From: Verrucomicrobiales bacterium
Lineage (GTDB): Bacteria; Verrucomicrobiota; Verrucomicrobiia; Limisphaerales; UBA11358
Direction: 5' to 3'
Length of the DNA stretch: 64,000 bases
Assembly: GCA_028712475.1 (NCBI GenBank)
Contig: JAQTQB010000001.1
Span: 186,001 to 250,000, forward strand
Both the position numbers and the translations under genes were made by a program. Positions 7,133 to 15,774 of this stretch are shown here, one piece after another. Position 1 is the stretch's first letter. Every line of letters starts with the position of its first letter. Under the pieces are notes generated by a model, which was given only the letters and a program-made list of their open reading frames with translations, was not told the DNA's origin and did not search any database.

Positions 7133-7954
7133 ATGGTTTTACATAATCCCAAAACCGCCGCCACCCGGCTCAAAAAAGTTTCCCCGCTGCGCCCGACGCT
7201 CGCCATCGTGCTCGGCAGCGGCTTTCATCACGCGCTGACGGAACTGCGCGTGGACAAAAAAATTTCCTACGCCAAAATCCCCGGCTTTCCCAAGCCAACC
7301 GTCAGCGGCCACGCGGGCGAATTGTATTTCGGCCACCTCGGCCAGACCCCGGTGCTGGTCTTGAGCGGCCGCGCGCATTTTTACGAAGGCCACGACATGG
7401 AGCGGGTCACGTTCGCCACGCGCACGCTCGCGGCGTTCGGCATCACGGATCTGCTTTTGACGAACGCGGCGGGTGGTCTGAACAAAAATTTCCGCGCCGG
7501 AGATTTCATGGTGCTGACCGATCACATCAATTTCATGGGCGCAAACCCGCTGCGCGGCGCGGTGATTCCGGGTTTGCCGCGTTTCGTGGATTTGACGGAG
7601 ACTTATGATAAGACGTTGCGAGAGGTTTTGTTTCAGGCCGGAAAGATTTCCAAACTGAAATTGCAGCGCGGTGTTTATCTGGCGGTGAGCGGGCCGAGTT
7701 ATGAAACACCGGCGGAAATCCGGGCGTTCGCCAAACTCGGCGCGGACGCGGTGGGCATGAGCACGGTGCCGGAGGCCATCGTGGCGCGGCAAATCGGCCT
7801 GCGCGTCGCGGCGGTTTCGTGCATCACCAATCTGGCGGCGGGCATCAGCAAAGGAAATTTGTCGCACAGCGAAGTGCTGGAAACGGCGGAGCGCGTGAAA
7901 AAATCCGGAGCGCAACTTATCAAACAATTTGCAGAACTTTATGAAAAACTTTGA
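7133..7954 (+). CDS. punA: Purine nucleoside phosphorylase (trimeric type)
   Basis: Cleaves purine nucleosides with phosphate to base plus (deoxy)ribose-1-phosphate. The phosphate loop GSGFHHAL, the GRAHFYEGHDM segment, TNAAGGLN and the purine-binding MSTVPEAIVARQIG are all present in order. Length (273 aa) fits the trimeric inosine/guanosine class rather than the hexameric DeoD class. It lies 33 bases upstream of cytidine deaminase on the same strand, giving a small nucleoside-salvage operon. A CACGAAT ladder repeat begins directly at its stop codon. A later internal start is possible because the first 15 residues are weakly conserved. Confidence 0.94.
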   Translation: MVLHNPKTAATRLKKVSPLRPTLAIVLGSGFHHALTELRVDKKISYAKIPGFPKPTVSGHAGELYFGHLGQTPVLVLSGRAHFYEGHDMERVTFATRTLAAFGITDLLLTNAAGGLNKNFRAGDFMVLTDHINFMGANPLRGAVIPGLPRFVDLTETYDKTLREVLFQAGKISKLKLQRGVYLAVSGPSYETPAEIRAFAKLGADAVGMSTVPEAIVARQIGLRVAAVSCITNLAAGISKGNLSHSEVLETAERVKKSGAQLIKQFAELYEKL

Positions 7955-7981
7955 CACGAATTTCACGAATTAACACGAATT
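7954..7981. repeat. CACGAAT ladder repeat between punA and cdd
   Basis: Three CACGAAT units at 9-11 base spacing are the reverse complement of the TTCGTG leader family. This copy begins at the last base of the punA stop codon. Confidence 0.6.
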
Positions 7982-7987
7982 CAAATT

Positions 7988-8386
7988 GTGAAAATCAATT
8001 CATTCAAACTTGTTCAGGCGGCGGCGGCCGCGAGTAAAAACTCGGTGTCGCCGTATTCCAAGTTCAAGGTGGGCGCGGCGCTGCTCACGAAGTCGGGCGA
8101 AATCATCGGCGGCGCGAACGTGGAGAGCGCGAGCTACGGCCTGACGTGCTGCGCGGAACGCATCGCGCTGTTCAAGGCGCTGACGGACGGGAAGAAAAAT
8201 TTCGTGGCGGTGGCGGTCGTGGCGCGCTGTGACGGCGGGCCGATGCCGTGCGGTGCGTGCCGTCAATTGTTGGCGGAATATGCGACGGATGCGACGGTGT
8301 TCATCGCAGACAGTGGTGATTTGAAAGCCATCCGGGAGTTCACCGTGAAAGGACTTTTACCTTCGGCGTTTGTTCTCGTTCCTTGA
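7988..8386 (+). CDS. cdd: Cytidine deaminase
   Basis: Deaminates cytidine and deoxycytidine to uridine forms. The zinc site is explicit: TCCAERIALF supplies C and the catalytic E, and PCGACRQLL supplies two cysteines. SPYSKFKVGAAL and GANVESASYG complete the substrate pocket. The 132-residue size fits the tetrameric class. Translation begins at a GTG shortly after the ladder repeat. It follows punA closely. Confidence 0.95.
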   Translation: MKINSFKLVQAAAAASKNSVSPYSKFKVGAALLTKSGEIIGGANVESASYGLTCCAERIALFKALTDGKKNFVAVAVVARCDGGPMPCGACRQLLAEYATDATVFIADSGDLKAIREFTVKGLLPSAFVLVP

Positions 8387-8430
8387 ATTTTCGGGAAAGC
8401 ATTGTAGCCTGCCGTGTTGTCTTGGACTTA

Positions 8431-10002
8431 ATGAAGCCCGATGTTTTTTTTGGTTTGGAAAGTGCGGCGTGGCCGGCGTTGCTGCTGGACACAAGGGGGC
8501 GCGTGCAGCGCGCAAACCCGGCGGCAGCGGGTGTTTTTGGCGCGGCCATCAGTTCGGCAGCGGCGGATCTGTCGGCAATCTGGCCGGCGGAAAACGGCGT
8601 CCCGTCGGATCAATTTTTCACCCGCTGGCAGCAATCCCCTGCGCCGACGGTGGATTTGAAACTCCGCACTGCCGCCGGCGGAACCGTCATGTTCACGGCG
8701 GCCGTCTGCCCGTTCGTCAGCGAGGGGCAAAACTGGTTTGTTCTTCAATTGCTTCCCTTCGTCAAGCCGGCGGCAGCTCCGGCACCTGTGCCAGTTCCGG
8801 TCGCATTGGAAACTGCGCCGGCCGTTCTGCCCGCCGAAACCAGGCCCGCTGTGGATGCGGGCGGAATTTTATTGAAACAAAAACTGGACTGCGCGCTGCA
8901 ACTGGCGCGGACGGTTTCGCTGGATTTCAACAACGCGCTGACGAGCGTGCTCGGCCACGCGTCGCTGTTGCTGGGCAAGGCGGAGGCGGGCCATCCGTGG
9001 CGGCATTCGCTGCTGGAGGTGGAAAAGTCGGCGGCCCGCGCGGCGGAAATCGCCAATGATCTCGCGGTGTTCAGCCGTCAGGAAAAAGAGACGCGCCGCA
9101 CGCCGCCGGGCAATTTGAACCTGGTGATGAACCGGTGCGTGGATTTTTTCCGCAACGCGCAGGGCGAAAAGATCGTCTGGAAGGTGCAGCCGGAGCGGGA
9201 TTTGTTCGGCGCACGGTTTGACGAGGCCAAGGTGCAGCAGGCGTTGACGAAAGTTTTGGAGAACTCGGTCGAGGCCGTCTCCGCCGGCGGCAACGGCCAG
9301 ATCACGGTGCAGTCGCGCAATGTGGAGTTGAGCGAGCCGACGCAGGATCGCAACGTGCGCCTCGCGGCGGGAGCTTACATTTGTGTCGAGATCGGGGACA
9401 ATGGCGCGGGGATTGATCCGGAGATCCTGCCGAGAATCTTCGAGCCGTTTTTTTCGACGAAGGGCGGCAGCCATCGCGGACTGGGGCTGGCGCTGGTTTA
9501 CGGCATCATCTCCAACCATGGCGGCGGCGTGGCGGTTTCGAGCCAGCCGGGCGCGGGGGCGTCGGTGCGGATTTATTTGCCGGCGGAAAAGGGACTGTTC
9601 CGCGACGGCCCGGGCGGCGATGAAGATCTGCACGGCACGGCCTCCATCCTGGTGGTGGACGATGAAAGTTTGATCCTGACGATGGCGGAAGCGATCCTGA
9701 CCGAATACGGTTATCGTGTGCTGACGGCGGGCAGCGGCCAGAAGGCGCTGGCTTTGTTGTCGCGCGAGGACACGAAGGTGGACCTGGTCGTCACCGACAT
9801 GGTGATGCCAGCGATGAGCGGACGCGAACTGGCCGAGCGCATTCGGCAGCTCATGCCGGAGGCAAAGATTTTGTGCACGAGCGGTTATGTGATGCCGTCG
9901 GACCGGCAGGCCGGCACCGCGTATTTGCAGAAGCCGTTCACGAGCCGCGAACTTCTGGCGAAGGTCAAGCAACTGCTCGGCAGCGCACTGGCGGTTGACT
10001 GA
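8431..10002 (+). CDS. Hybrid sensor kinase-like protein lacking the H-box histidine
   Basis: Order of domains: a PAS-like N-terminus (about residues 8-100), a proline/alanine linker, a dimerisation region (TVSLDFNNALTSVLGHASLL), a HATPase_c domain (N box LTKVLENSVEAV; G boxes IGDNGAGIDPEILPRIFEPF and GLGLALVYGI), and a C-terminal receiver (VVDDES, phosphoacceptor in VVTDMVMPAMSG, lysine in QKPFTS). In related kinases the H box reads AHDFNN; here the histidine codon position (8920-8922) is CTG, leucine. The ATPase and receiver motifs look intact. The start could instead be a TTG at 8383 that overlaps cdd by four bases. No membrane segment is present, so it should be cytoplasmic. Confidence 0.88.
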   Translation: MKPDVFFGLESAAWPALLLDTRGRVQRANPAAAGVFGAAISSAAADLSAIWPAENGVPSDQFFTRWQQSPAPTVDLKLRTAAGGTVMFTAAVCPFVSEGQNWFVLQLLPFVKPAAAPAPVPVPVALETAPAVLPAETRPAVDAGGILLKQKLDCALQLARTVSLDFNNALTSVLGHASLLLGKAEAGHPWRHSLLEVEKSAARAAEIANDLAVFSRQEKETRRTPPGNLNLVMNRCVDFFRNAQGEKIVWKVQPERDLFGARFDEAKVQQALTKVLENSVEAVSAGGNGQITVQSRNVELSEPTQDRNVRLAAGAYICVEIGDNGAGIDPEILPRIFEPFFSTKGGSHRGLGLALVYGIISNHGGGVAVSSQPGAGASVRIYLPAEKGLFRDGPGGDEDLHGTASILVVDDESLILTMAEAILTEYGYRVLTAGSGQKALALLSREDTKVDLVVTDMVMPAMSGRELAERIRQLMPEAKILCTSGYVMPSDRQAGTAYLQKPFTSRELLAKVKQLLGSALAVD

Positions 10003-10021
10003 AATGCGAATGTGCGGTTAA

Positions 10022-10912
10022 ATGGAACTTATGCAGATTGAAAGCCTGAAAATGTTTTGTGATTTGGCCGAAACGGAAAGTTTCACCAAGGCCGCCCAGA
10101 TCAACGGTGTCACCCAGTCCGCCGTGAGCCAGCAGATCAGTTCGCTGGAACGCGCCTTCAAGTCGCTGCTCATCGAGCGCAGCAAGAAAAAATTCCGGCT
10201 CACGCGCGAAGGCCAGGTGCTCTACGACTACAGCAAGCAGATCATCCAGACCTACGAATCGCTGCACAGCAAATTGCAGGAGTTGAAGGACATCATTTCC
10301 GGCACCATCCGCATCGCGACGATTTACAGCATCGGCCTGCACGACCTGCCCGCGTATGTCAAAAAATTCATGAAGAGCTACCCGACGGTCAACATCCACG
10401 TCGAATACCGCCGGGCGAACCAGGTTTACGAGGACGTGTTGAGCAACGTCGTTGACCTCGGCCTAATCGCGTATCCGGTCAAGGACCCGAAGATTGAAAT
10501 CGTTGCGCTCCGCAAAGACCCTCTCGTGCTGATCTGCCATCCGCAGCATCCGTTCGCCAAGCTGAAAACCGTGAAGCTCAAATCGCTCGCCACCCAGAAG
10601 GTCATCGGCTTCGAGCCGGACATCCCGACCCGCAAGGCGCTGGATAAAATTTTGAAGGAACACGGCGTCGAAGCCAAGCATGTCATGGAATTCGACAACA
10701 TCGAAACCGTGAAACGCGCCGTGGAGATTGACGCGGGCATCTCCATCGTGCCGCAGGGAACCATCGCCCAGGAAATCTCCAAGCAGACCCTGGTCGCGCT
10801 GCCGATCGAAGACGGGGATTTTTACCGCCCGCTCGCCGCGATCTACAAAAAGAACAAAGTGCTTTCGCCCGCGATGAAACAGTTCCTGACAATTCTCAAG
10901 GAAGCGGCCTGA
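10022..10912 (+). CDS. LysR-family transcriptional regulator
   Basis: The N-terminal winged helix-turn-helix is typical (LAETESFTKAAQINGVTQSAVSQQISSLE, described by residues about 15-43), followed by a periplasmic-binding-like effector domain from about residue 90 (GTIRIATIYSIGLHDLPAYV). The effector half resembles the CysB/CysL group in layout, but the ligand cannot be inferred. It begins 20 bases after the hybrid kinase gene. The second methionine (MQIESLK, at 10031) is an equally plausible start. Confidence 0.92.
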   Translation: MELMQIESLKMFCDLAETESFTKAAQINGVTQSAVSQQISSLERAFKSLLIERSKKKFRLTREGQVLYDYSKQIIQTYESLHSKLQELKDIISGTIRIATIYSIGLHDLPAYVKKFMKSYPTVNIHVEYRRANQVYEDVLSNVVDLGLIAYPVKDPKIEIVALRKDPLVLICHPQHPFAKLKTVKLKSLATQKVIGFEPDIPTRKALDKILKEHGVEAKHVMEFDNIETVKRAVEIDAGISIVPQGTIAQEISKQTLVALPIEDGDFYRPLAAIYKKNKVLSPAMKQFLTILKEAA

Positions 10913-10991
10913 TTCAAATTTGAAACAAAAAAACGGGCGACGCCAAATGTTAACAACCAATCTTTGAGCGGAGAATTCATTAAGCATTGCT

Positions 10992-12791
10992 GTGTTTAAG
11001 CGTCTTGGCTATCAGTGTTTGTGTATTGTTTTCGGCTTGGCCTGTCTTTTCCAGGCGGAAGCCGCGTTGCCCAATTACATCAGGACTATCAATGGCACCA
11101 ACTATACTTTTATTGACTACAGTTACTATGCCCAAGCCGACACCTCCCAGCCCTTCAACAGTCTAGGACGCCTTTACGTTCCTGAAAATTACAATTCCAA
11201 CCAGAGTTATCCGCTGGTCGTTTTCCTGCATGGCTCGGGTGAATACGGCACTGACGACCACAAACAGGTGGATGTTCATATCAATAACCTGATCCTCAAT
11301 GCACGTGCCCGGGGGTTCCTGCTCCTTGCTCCACAGACGCCATACAATTACTACTTCAGCGACGACCAGCAGAATGTGATTATAGACCTCATTGCCCGGG
11401 CGGTTGACCAATATCACGCTGACCCCACCCGCCTGTATGCCACTGGGCTCTCAATGGGTGGGGGAACTCTTAAATCGCTCCTTGGCCAGTATCCACAGAT
11501 TTTCGCCGCCTTTGTTCCGCTTTCCCCTAATGCAATATTCAAAACCTATTACAACGACACGTGGTCGGCTGTTGGCAAGCCGCACTGGTATTTTCATGGC
11601 CGAATGGACGCGACAGTGAATTGCGACTATAGCGATACATCCGTTGCCAGTATCGTCCAAACTTCAGGCGGAACGCCCCCGACCTTTCCTACCGGCACTA
11701 ATGCCGAGGAACTTTATGATTTTGGTCCCGGAATTGTCCGGTATACCCAATACGCCAACTTCGGTCATGACGACAGGGTGTGGGACAATGGAGCCTATAG
11801 CAAAGCTGCGATGTATGATTGGATGCTATCGCAAACCACCGCTCTGCATCCGCTGGAAATCGGCCGGAGCCTCGCAGTAAATTTTACAACGGCACTCGTT
11901 AGCGACCAGCGAATGAATACAGTTCAATCCGATTATTATACTGGAGCGACATGGAATACAATCGGACGCAATGGCACCTTTCACACCCAGGATATTGCTC
12001 TCGGTTTTGCTCAAGATATCGCGGGTGCCGTCACCACCACCCGGTTTTATGTCAGCCAAGCCTTCGGCAACACCGGCACGAACATGCTTCCCGATACATA
12101 CCCCTTTGCCGACTATGTCACCCCCGAGGGATACTGGGTCACCAAGGCGAACCAAAGCGGCAGCATCACAATTGCCGGACTCGATCCACTGGCGACCTAT
12201 GATCTTCAAGTTTTCGCCTCCATCGCCGCCACGAATTACCAAGGCACCTATATCATCGGTTTTCAAACTAACTTCCTTGATGCCTCGAGCAACTTGGACA
12301 ACTTTGTGGAATTTCATTCGCTCGCAACGGACAATTCTGGAAGTTTGACGCTGACCGTCACGCCATCTGGTGGCTCTACTTATGCCGTCATCAATTGTAT
12401 TAACGTCATACCTATTTCCGTGCTCACACCACTTGAAGTCTGGCGCCGGACTTATTTCGGCACGACCCTCAATACTGGAAACGCGGCCGACACTGCCGAC
12501 CCCGACGGAGACGGCTACGACAATGGGCAGGAATTCATTGCCGGCACCAATCCAACCGATTCGGCCTCCCGGTTCCAAGTCAGCGCAGGGCAGCCCGATG
12601 GAAGCACTCCGCCACAGTTTCTCATCAACTGGGTCGCGTTGCCCGGACGTGTATACGATGTTTATTCTGGAATTTCGCTGCCTCCCACTAACCTGACGGC
12701 AACGGTAGCGTATCCAACCAACTCTTGGCCGACAGCGGTTCAAGCGGGACAGTCACAATACTTCTACCGGATTGGTGTTCGAATGGAATAG
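10992..12791 (+). CDS. Secreted alpha/beta-hydrolase esterase with calcium-binding C-terminus
   Basis: A signal peptide (hydrophobic run CLCIVFGLACLFQAEA, cleaved near residue 25) leads to an alpha/beta-hydrolase domain resembling PHB depolymerase/feruloyl-esterase-like proteins. It shows LVVFLHGSGEYG (oxyanion), GLSMGGG (nucleophile serine), HGRMDATV (acid) and FGHDDRVW (histidine). A beta-rich middle region (about 290-475) of unknown fold follows, then a thrombospondin-type-3-like calcium motif, DTADPDGDGYDNGQEFIAGT. It starts at a GTG; codon choice is less G+C-biased than in neighbouring genes. It probably degrades an extracellular ester or polysaccharide ester. Confidence 0.85.
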   Translation: MFKRLGYQCLCIVFGLACLFQAEAALPNYIRTINGTNYTFIDYSYYAQADTSQPFNSLGRLYVPENYNSNQSYPLVVFLHGSGEYGTDDHKQVDVHINNLILNARARGFLLLAPQTPYNYYFSDDQQNVIIDLIARAVDQYHADPTRLYATGLSMGGGTLKSLLGQYPQIFAAFVPLSPNAIFKTYYNDTWSAVGKPHWYFHGRMDATVNCDYSDTSVASIVQTSGGTPPTFPTGTNAEELYDFGPGIVRYTQYANFGHDDRVWDNGAYSKAAMYDWMLSQTTALHPLEIGRSLAVNFTTALVSDQRMNTVQSDYYTGATWNTIGRNGTFHTQDIALGFAQDIAGAVTTTRFYVSQAFGNTGTNMLPDTYPFADYVTPEGYWVTKANQSGSITIAGLDPLATYDLQVFASIAATNYQGTYIIGFQTNFLDASSNLDNFVEFHSLATDNSGSLTLTVTPSGGSTYAVINCINVIPISVLTPLEVWRRTYFGTTLNTGNAADTADPDGDGYDNGQEFIAGTNPTDSASRFQVSAGQPDGSTPPQFLINWVALPGRVYDVYSGISLPPTNLTATVAYPTNSWPTAVQAGQSQYFYRIGVRME

Positions 12792-12800
12792 CGGGCCGCT

Positions 12801-13910
12801 TTATTTTAAATTTGCCGGATTCAGCGGCTTCAAATCCTTGGTCAGAAAGATTCCGTCCTTGCGGATGAGTTCCTCGTCGAACCACACCTCGCCGCCGCCC
12901 CATTCCTTGCGCTGGATCAAGACCATGTCCCAGTGGATCGCGCTTTTGTTGCCGTTGCCGCAATCTTCATAGGCCTGGCCGGGCGTGAAGTGCAGCGAGC
13001 CGGCGATTTTTTCATCGAACAAAATGTCGCACATCGGGCTTAAAATATGCGGATTAAAGCCGAGTGAAAATTCGCCGATGTAGCGCGCGCCGGCGTCCGT
13101 GTCCAAAATTTCGTTCAGCCGTTTCGTGTTGTTCGCTGTCGCCTCGACAATTTTTCCGTCCCTCAACACCAGCCGCACGTTTTCAAACTTCGTTCCCGCA
13201 TACAGCGTTGGCGTGTTGAACTGAATGACGCCGTTCACGGAGGTTTTGGTCGGGCAGGAAAACACCTCGCCATCGGGGATGTTACGGTCGCCCTTGCACA
13301 TCTTCGCGCCGATGCCTTTAATGCTGAAGCTTAAATCCGTGCCGGGCGCGACCAGCCGGACGCGGTCGGTTTTGGCCATGAGCTTTTCCAGCGGCCCCAT
13401 CGCCTTGCCCATCTTCGCGTAATCCATCGTGCAGACGTCGAAGTATAAGTTCTCAAACGCCTCCGTGCTCATGCCCGCCGCCTGCGCCATGCTCGGCGTG
13501 GGCCAGCGCAACACGCACCAGCGCGTCTTGTTCACGCGATAATCCTGCACCGGCCGGATGATGCGCGAATGCAACTTCACGCGGTCGCCCGGCACGTCGG
13601 AATTTTCATTCATGTTGTCCGCGCCACGGATGGCGATGTAAGCCTGCATTTTTTTCATGCGGAACATCTCGATGTCGCGGATGGTGGCGGCCTGCGCCTC
13701 GGTGATGCCGAGCAACTGCTCGCGCCCGACACGCGATTGCCGCGTCTCGACGAACGGCGTCGCGCCCGCCGCGCGAACGGCGCGGATGAGTTCCACGGTG
13801 AACTCGTCCGGCACGTCAATCATGTCGCACAGGATGCGGTCGCCCTTTTTCAGCTCGGTGGAATAGTTCACGAGCAGTTTGGCCAGTTTGGTGTAACGCG
13901 GGTCGGTCAT
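12801..13910 (-). CDS. M29-family metallo-aminopeptidase
   Basis: Thermophilic-aminopeptidase-type (M29) enzymes remove N-terminal amino acids using two metal ions. The expected ligands appear in order: GEVF (glutamate, about residue 225), IGEFSLGFN (glutamate), GSLHFTPGQAYED (histidine) and SAIHWDMVLI (histidine and aspartate). The length of 369 residues is slightly under the usual 400. It is convergent with the esterase gene, nine bases away. No signal peptide, so intracellular. Confidence 0.9.
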   Translation of the reverse strand: MTDPRYTKLAKLLVNYSTELKKGDRILCDMIDVPDEFTVELIRAVRAAGATPFVETRQSRVGREQLLGITEAQAATIRDIEMFRMKKMQAYIAIRGADNMNENSDVPGDRVKLHSRIIRPVQDYRVNKTRWCVLRWPTPSMAQAAGMSTEAFENLYFDVCTMDYAKMGKAMGPLEKLMAKTDRVRLVAPGTDLSFSIKGIGAKMCKGDRNIPDGEVFSCPTKTSVNGVIQFNTPTLYAGTKFENVRLVLRDGKIVEATANNTKRLNEILDTDAGARYIGEFSLGFNPHILSPMCDILFDEKIAGSLHFTPGQAYEDCGNGNKSAIHWDMVLIQRKEWGGGEVWFDEELIRKDGIFLTKDLKPLNPANLK

Positions 13911-13946
13911 AAATTTTGGAAAGGGTAAAACGAATTGTCCGAAGAA

Positions 13947-14468
13947 TCAAACCTGCGGTGGCTCTTCCCCGCGTTCGGCGAACCACTCACGAAGAAACAA
14001 CAAGTCATCGGTGTCTTTTTCGCGATGCGTGACAACTTTCATCCGCCAGAGCAATCGCGGCGAAGCGAAAGGAATCGGCACGCCATCCACCTCCCTCACG
14101 ACAATATCTTTTGCCGCTTCGGCATATTCAATTCCACCGGCTGACCGCAACAAGTCCACCAGAATTTCGTCGCCGATGCGGATGACATTATGTTTTTGGA
14201 GTTCTCCCGGCTGAAGTTCGCGGACGGCATTGTCTGGCAGCGTAGCGAGCGCGGAAAATACTTTCGCCTCGTTTTCCAAGTCCGCCGCCACCATCAAATC
14301 CACGTCCATCGTCGTGCGATTGTAATTGGCCGCGCGCATGGCAAACCCGCCGATGACGATGTATTTCGCGCCGCGCTGGTTGAGTTCGCGGCACAAATCC
14401 CGCAAATCCTCCACCGTCGGCTCACGGGATTCTAATTCTTCCGGCGGGCGATCATCTGCCATAACCAT
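13947..14468 (-). CDS. Nucleotidyltransferase-fold protein of a two-gene unit
   Basis: The core has the minimal nucleotidyltransferase pattern: YIVIGGFAMRA followed by NRTTMDVDLMVAAD, which gives the GG and DxD-like metal site. A third acidic strand candidate is EILVDLLRS. The family resembles AbiEii/MenA-type or DUF6036-like proteins found in toxin-antitoxin and phage-defence pairs. Its start overlaps the end of the upstream 74-codon gene by 31-37 bases depending on which of two methionines is used. Whether it modifies tRNA or another target is unknown. Confidence 0.72.
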   Translation of the reverse strand: MVMADDRPPEELESREPTVEDLRDLCRELNQRGAKYIVIGGFAMRAANYNRTTMDVDLMVAADLENEAKVFSALATLPDNAVRELQPGELQKHNVIRIGDEILVDLLRSAGGIEYAEAAKDIVVREVDGVPIPFASPRLLWRMKVVTHREKDTDDLLFLREWFAERGEEPPQV

Positions 14469-14656
14469 TGATCCGCTTCTTCATGGGTTTTGAACCGATA
14501 CACGCCGTGCGGCACGCGCACGCCGCCGAAAGCTTTGCGCCATGCGATGGAATTGGCCTTGTTGCTCGTCGCGGTCGAAAGCGCGTCCGGCGTCCGGGTG
14601 CGCCGCCCAACGAAGCGGTCAATCTTTTCCTCGACGTTGATGGACGGTTGTTTCAT
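14432..14656 (-). CDS. Small protein upstream of the nucleotidyltransferase
   Basis: A 74-residue basic protein beginning MKQPSINVEEKIDRFVGRRT and ending in FKTHEEADQWLWQMIARRKN. I do not recognise the family. The start at 14654-14656 is preferred over an upstream methionine because the extra 27 residues would be a shadow of non-coding sequence. The overlap with the following gene implies translational coupling, as in toxin-antitoxin pairs. Confidence 0.62.
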   Translation of the reverse strand: MKQPSINVEEKIDRFVGRRTRTPDALSTATSNKANSIAWRKAFGGVRVPHGVYRFKTHEEADQWLWQMIARRKN

Positions 14657-14742
14657 GGCGGTTTCAGGATAAGCTGCCGCGCCAGACAAAGCAAGCGACG
14701 CACAAAAGTCGAGCCGATTAACAATTAATTCCAGCATTTATA

Positions 14743-15273
14743 TTGTTTTATCTGGCCTTCAGATTCATTTCCGGCCCACGCAACAACATTGCCCGCCGCA
14801 TCCGCATCAAAAATGCGAGCCTCATCTTCCAAGCCCTGACTTGGTTGTGTCTCGTATTGGGAATCTACTGGTTTCTGGCTTTCCTGTTCGGCTGGCCGTC
14901 TCCGGTTCACGATAAATTGCGGGTGGTCACTTCACAGCACCACATTTATGAGTCGCCGGGTGAAATGCCGGCGACGATTCTTGCTTTGTGGATTGTCAGG
15001 ACGTGTCTGGCATTCTTGTGCACGGGCGTGCTGCTCCGGCTGTTCCGGCTCTACGGACGCGGGATTCTTTTCACAGCCAAGAACGTCATCGGCATCCGGC
15101 TTCCCGGCTGGTGGCTCATCATTGACTGGTTGATTGATTATCAGTTGCAGGGATTGGCCAAAGACATGGACTTGAGCACCACGCCCGTATTCATCGGCTT
15201 GCTGGTTATTTTCGTGGCTTGGATCATGGACGAAGGCCGGAAGATTCAGGAGGAACAGGAACTGACGGTTTGA
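14743..15273 (+). CDS. DUF2975-type membrane protein
   Basis: A 176-residue protein with four predicted membrane segments (about residues 28-48, 79-99, 115-132 and 145-162), a layout matching DUF2975 (YoaS-like) proteins. These are usually paired with a small YozG-like helix-turn-helix regulator, and one follows at 15395. The only start available is a TTG, with no clear ribosome-binding site, so the 5' end is uncertain. Function of the family is unknown. Confidence 0.72.
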   Translation: MFYLAFRFISGPRNNIARRIRIKNASLIFQALTWLCLVLGIYWFLAFLFGWPSPVHDKLRVVTSQHHIYESPGEMPATILALWIVRTCLAFLCTGVLLRLFRLYGRGILFTAKNVIGIRLPGWWLIIDWLIDYQLQGLAKDMDLSTTPVFIGLLVIFVAWIMDEGRKIQEEQELTV

Positions 15274-15284
15274 ACCGGAGAATG

Positions 15285-15382
15285 AACAACCAACATCGAA
15301 CAACCAACATTCAACATCCAATGCCGCTTGCGCGCGTTACAATGGATGTTGGGTGTTCGATGTTGGTTGTTGGATGTTTCCC
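15285..15382. repeat. Inverted heptamer element, second copy
   Basis: The left arm consists of AACAACC, AACATCG, AACAACC, AACATTC and AACATCC (15285-15319). The right arm is GTTGGGT, GTTCGAT, GTTGGTT, GTTGGAT and GTTTCCC (15348-15382). Unit length is exactly seven throughout, although individual units vary. Architecture and the terminal GTTTCCCC box match the element before rnc. It separates the DUF2975 gene from its regulator. Confidence 0.88.
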
Positions 15383-15394
15383 CCAATTTTAATA

Positions 15395-15622
15395 ATGCCC
15401 ATCATCGTCAATCTCGACGTGGTTCTCGCCCAGCGCAAAATGCGGCTGAACGATCTGTCCGACGGCGTGGACATCACGCCGCAAAACCTGTCCGTCCTCA
15501 AGACTGGCAAGGCCACGGCCATCCGCTTCTCCACGCTCGAAGCCATCTGCGAACATCTGCAATGCCAGCCCGGCGAAATTCTGGAATACCGTCCCGAAGC
15601 CGCCAAAAAGAAAAAGCTTTGA
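15395..15622 (+). CDS. YozG-like Cro/CI-type regulator
   Basis: A 75-residue helix-turn-helix protein: VLAQRKMRLNDLSDGVDITPQNLSVLKTG forms the HTH (described by residues about 10-38), followed by LEAICEHLQCQPGEILEY, the conserved ending of YozG-like repressors. It probably controls itself and the DUF2975 gene upstream. The start is the ATG at 15395; an upstream in-frame start would be encoded by the heptamer repeat and is rejected. Confidence 0.85.
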   Translation: MPIIVNLDVVLAQRKMRLNDLSDGVDITPQNLSVLKTGKATAIRFSTLEAICEHLQCQPGEILEYRPEAAKKKKL

Positions 15623-15690
15623 CTACAGATAAAACAATTCGTCGGAGCACGGCTGCGGCTGGTGCTTCGCACACAACCGCGCTCCGCAAT

Positions 15691-15720
15691 CCGTGTTTAT
15701 CTGTGTCCATCTGTGGTTGA
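15691..15720 (+). repeat. ATCTGTG-type leader repeat
   Basis: CCGTGTTTATCTGTGTCCAT then CTGTGGTTGA forms a ladder of GTG-centred units like the TTCGTG leader family. It ends 54 bases upstream of the O-antigen-ligase-like gene. Confidence 0.5.
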
Positions 15721-15774
15721 CCTTTTGCTTCTTTACTCGCCTGCGTTCCTTGTTCATTTTCTGCGCAAATCAGC

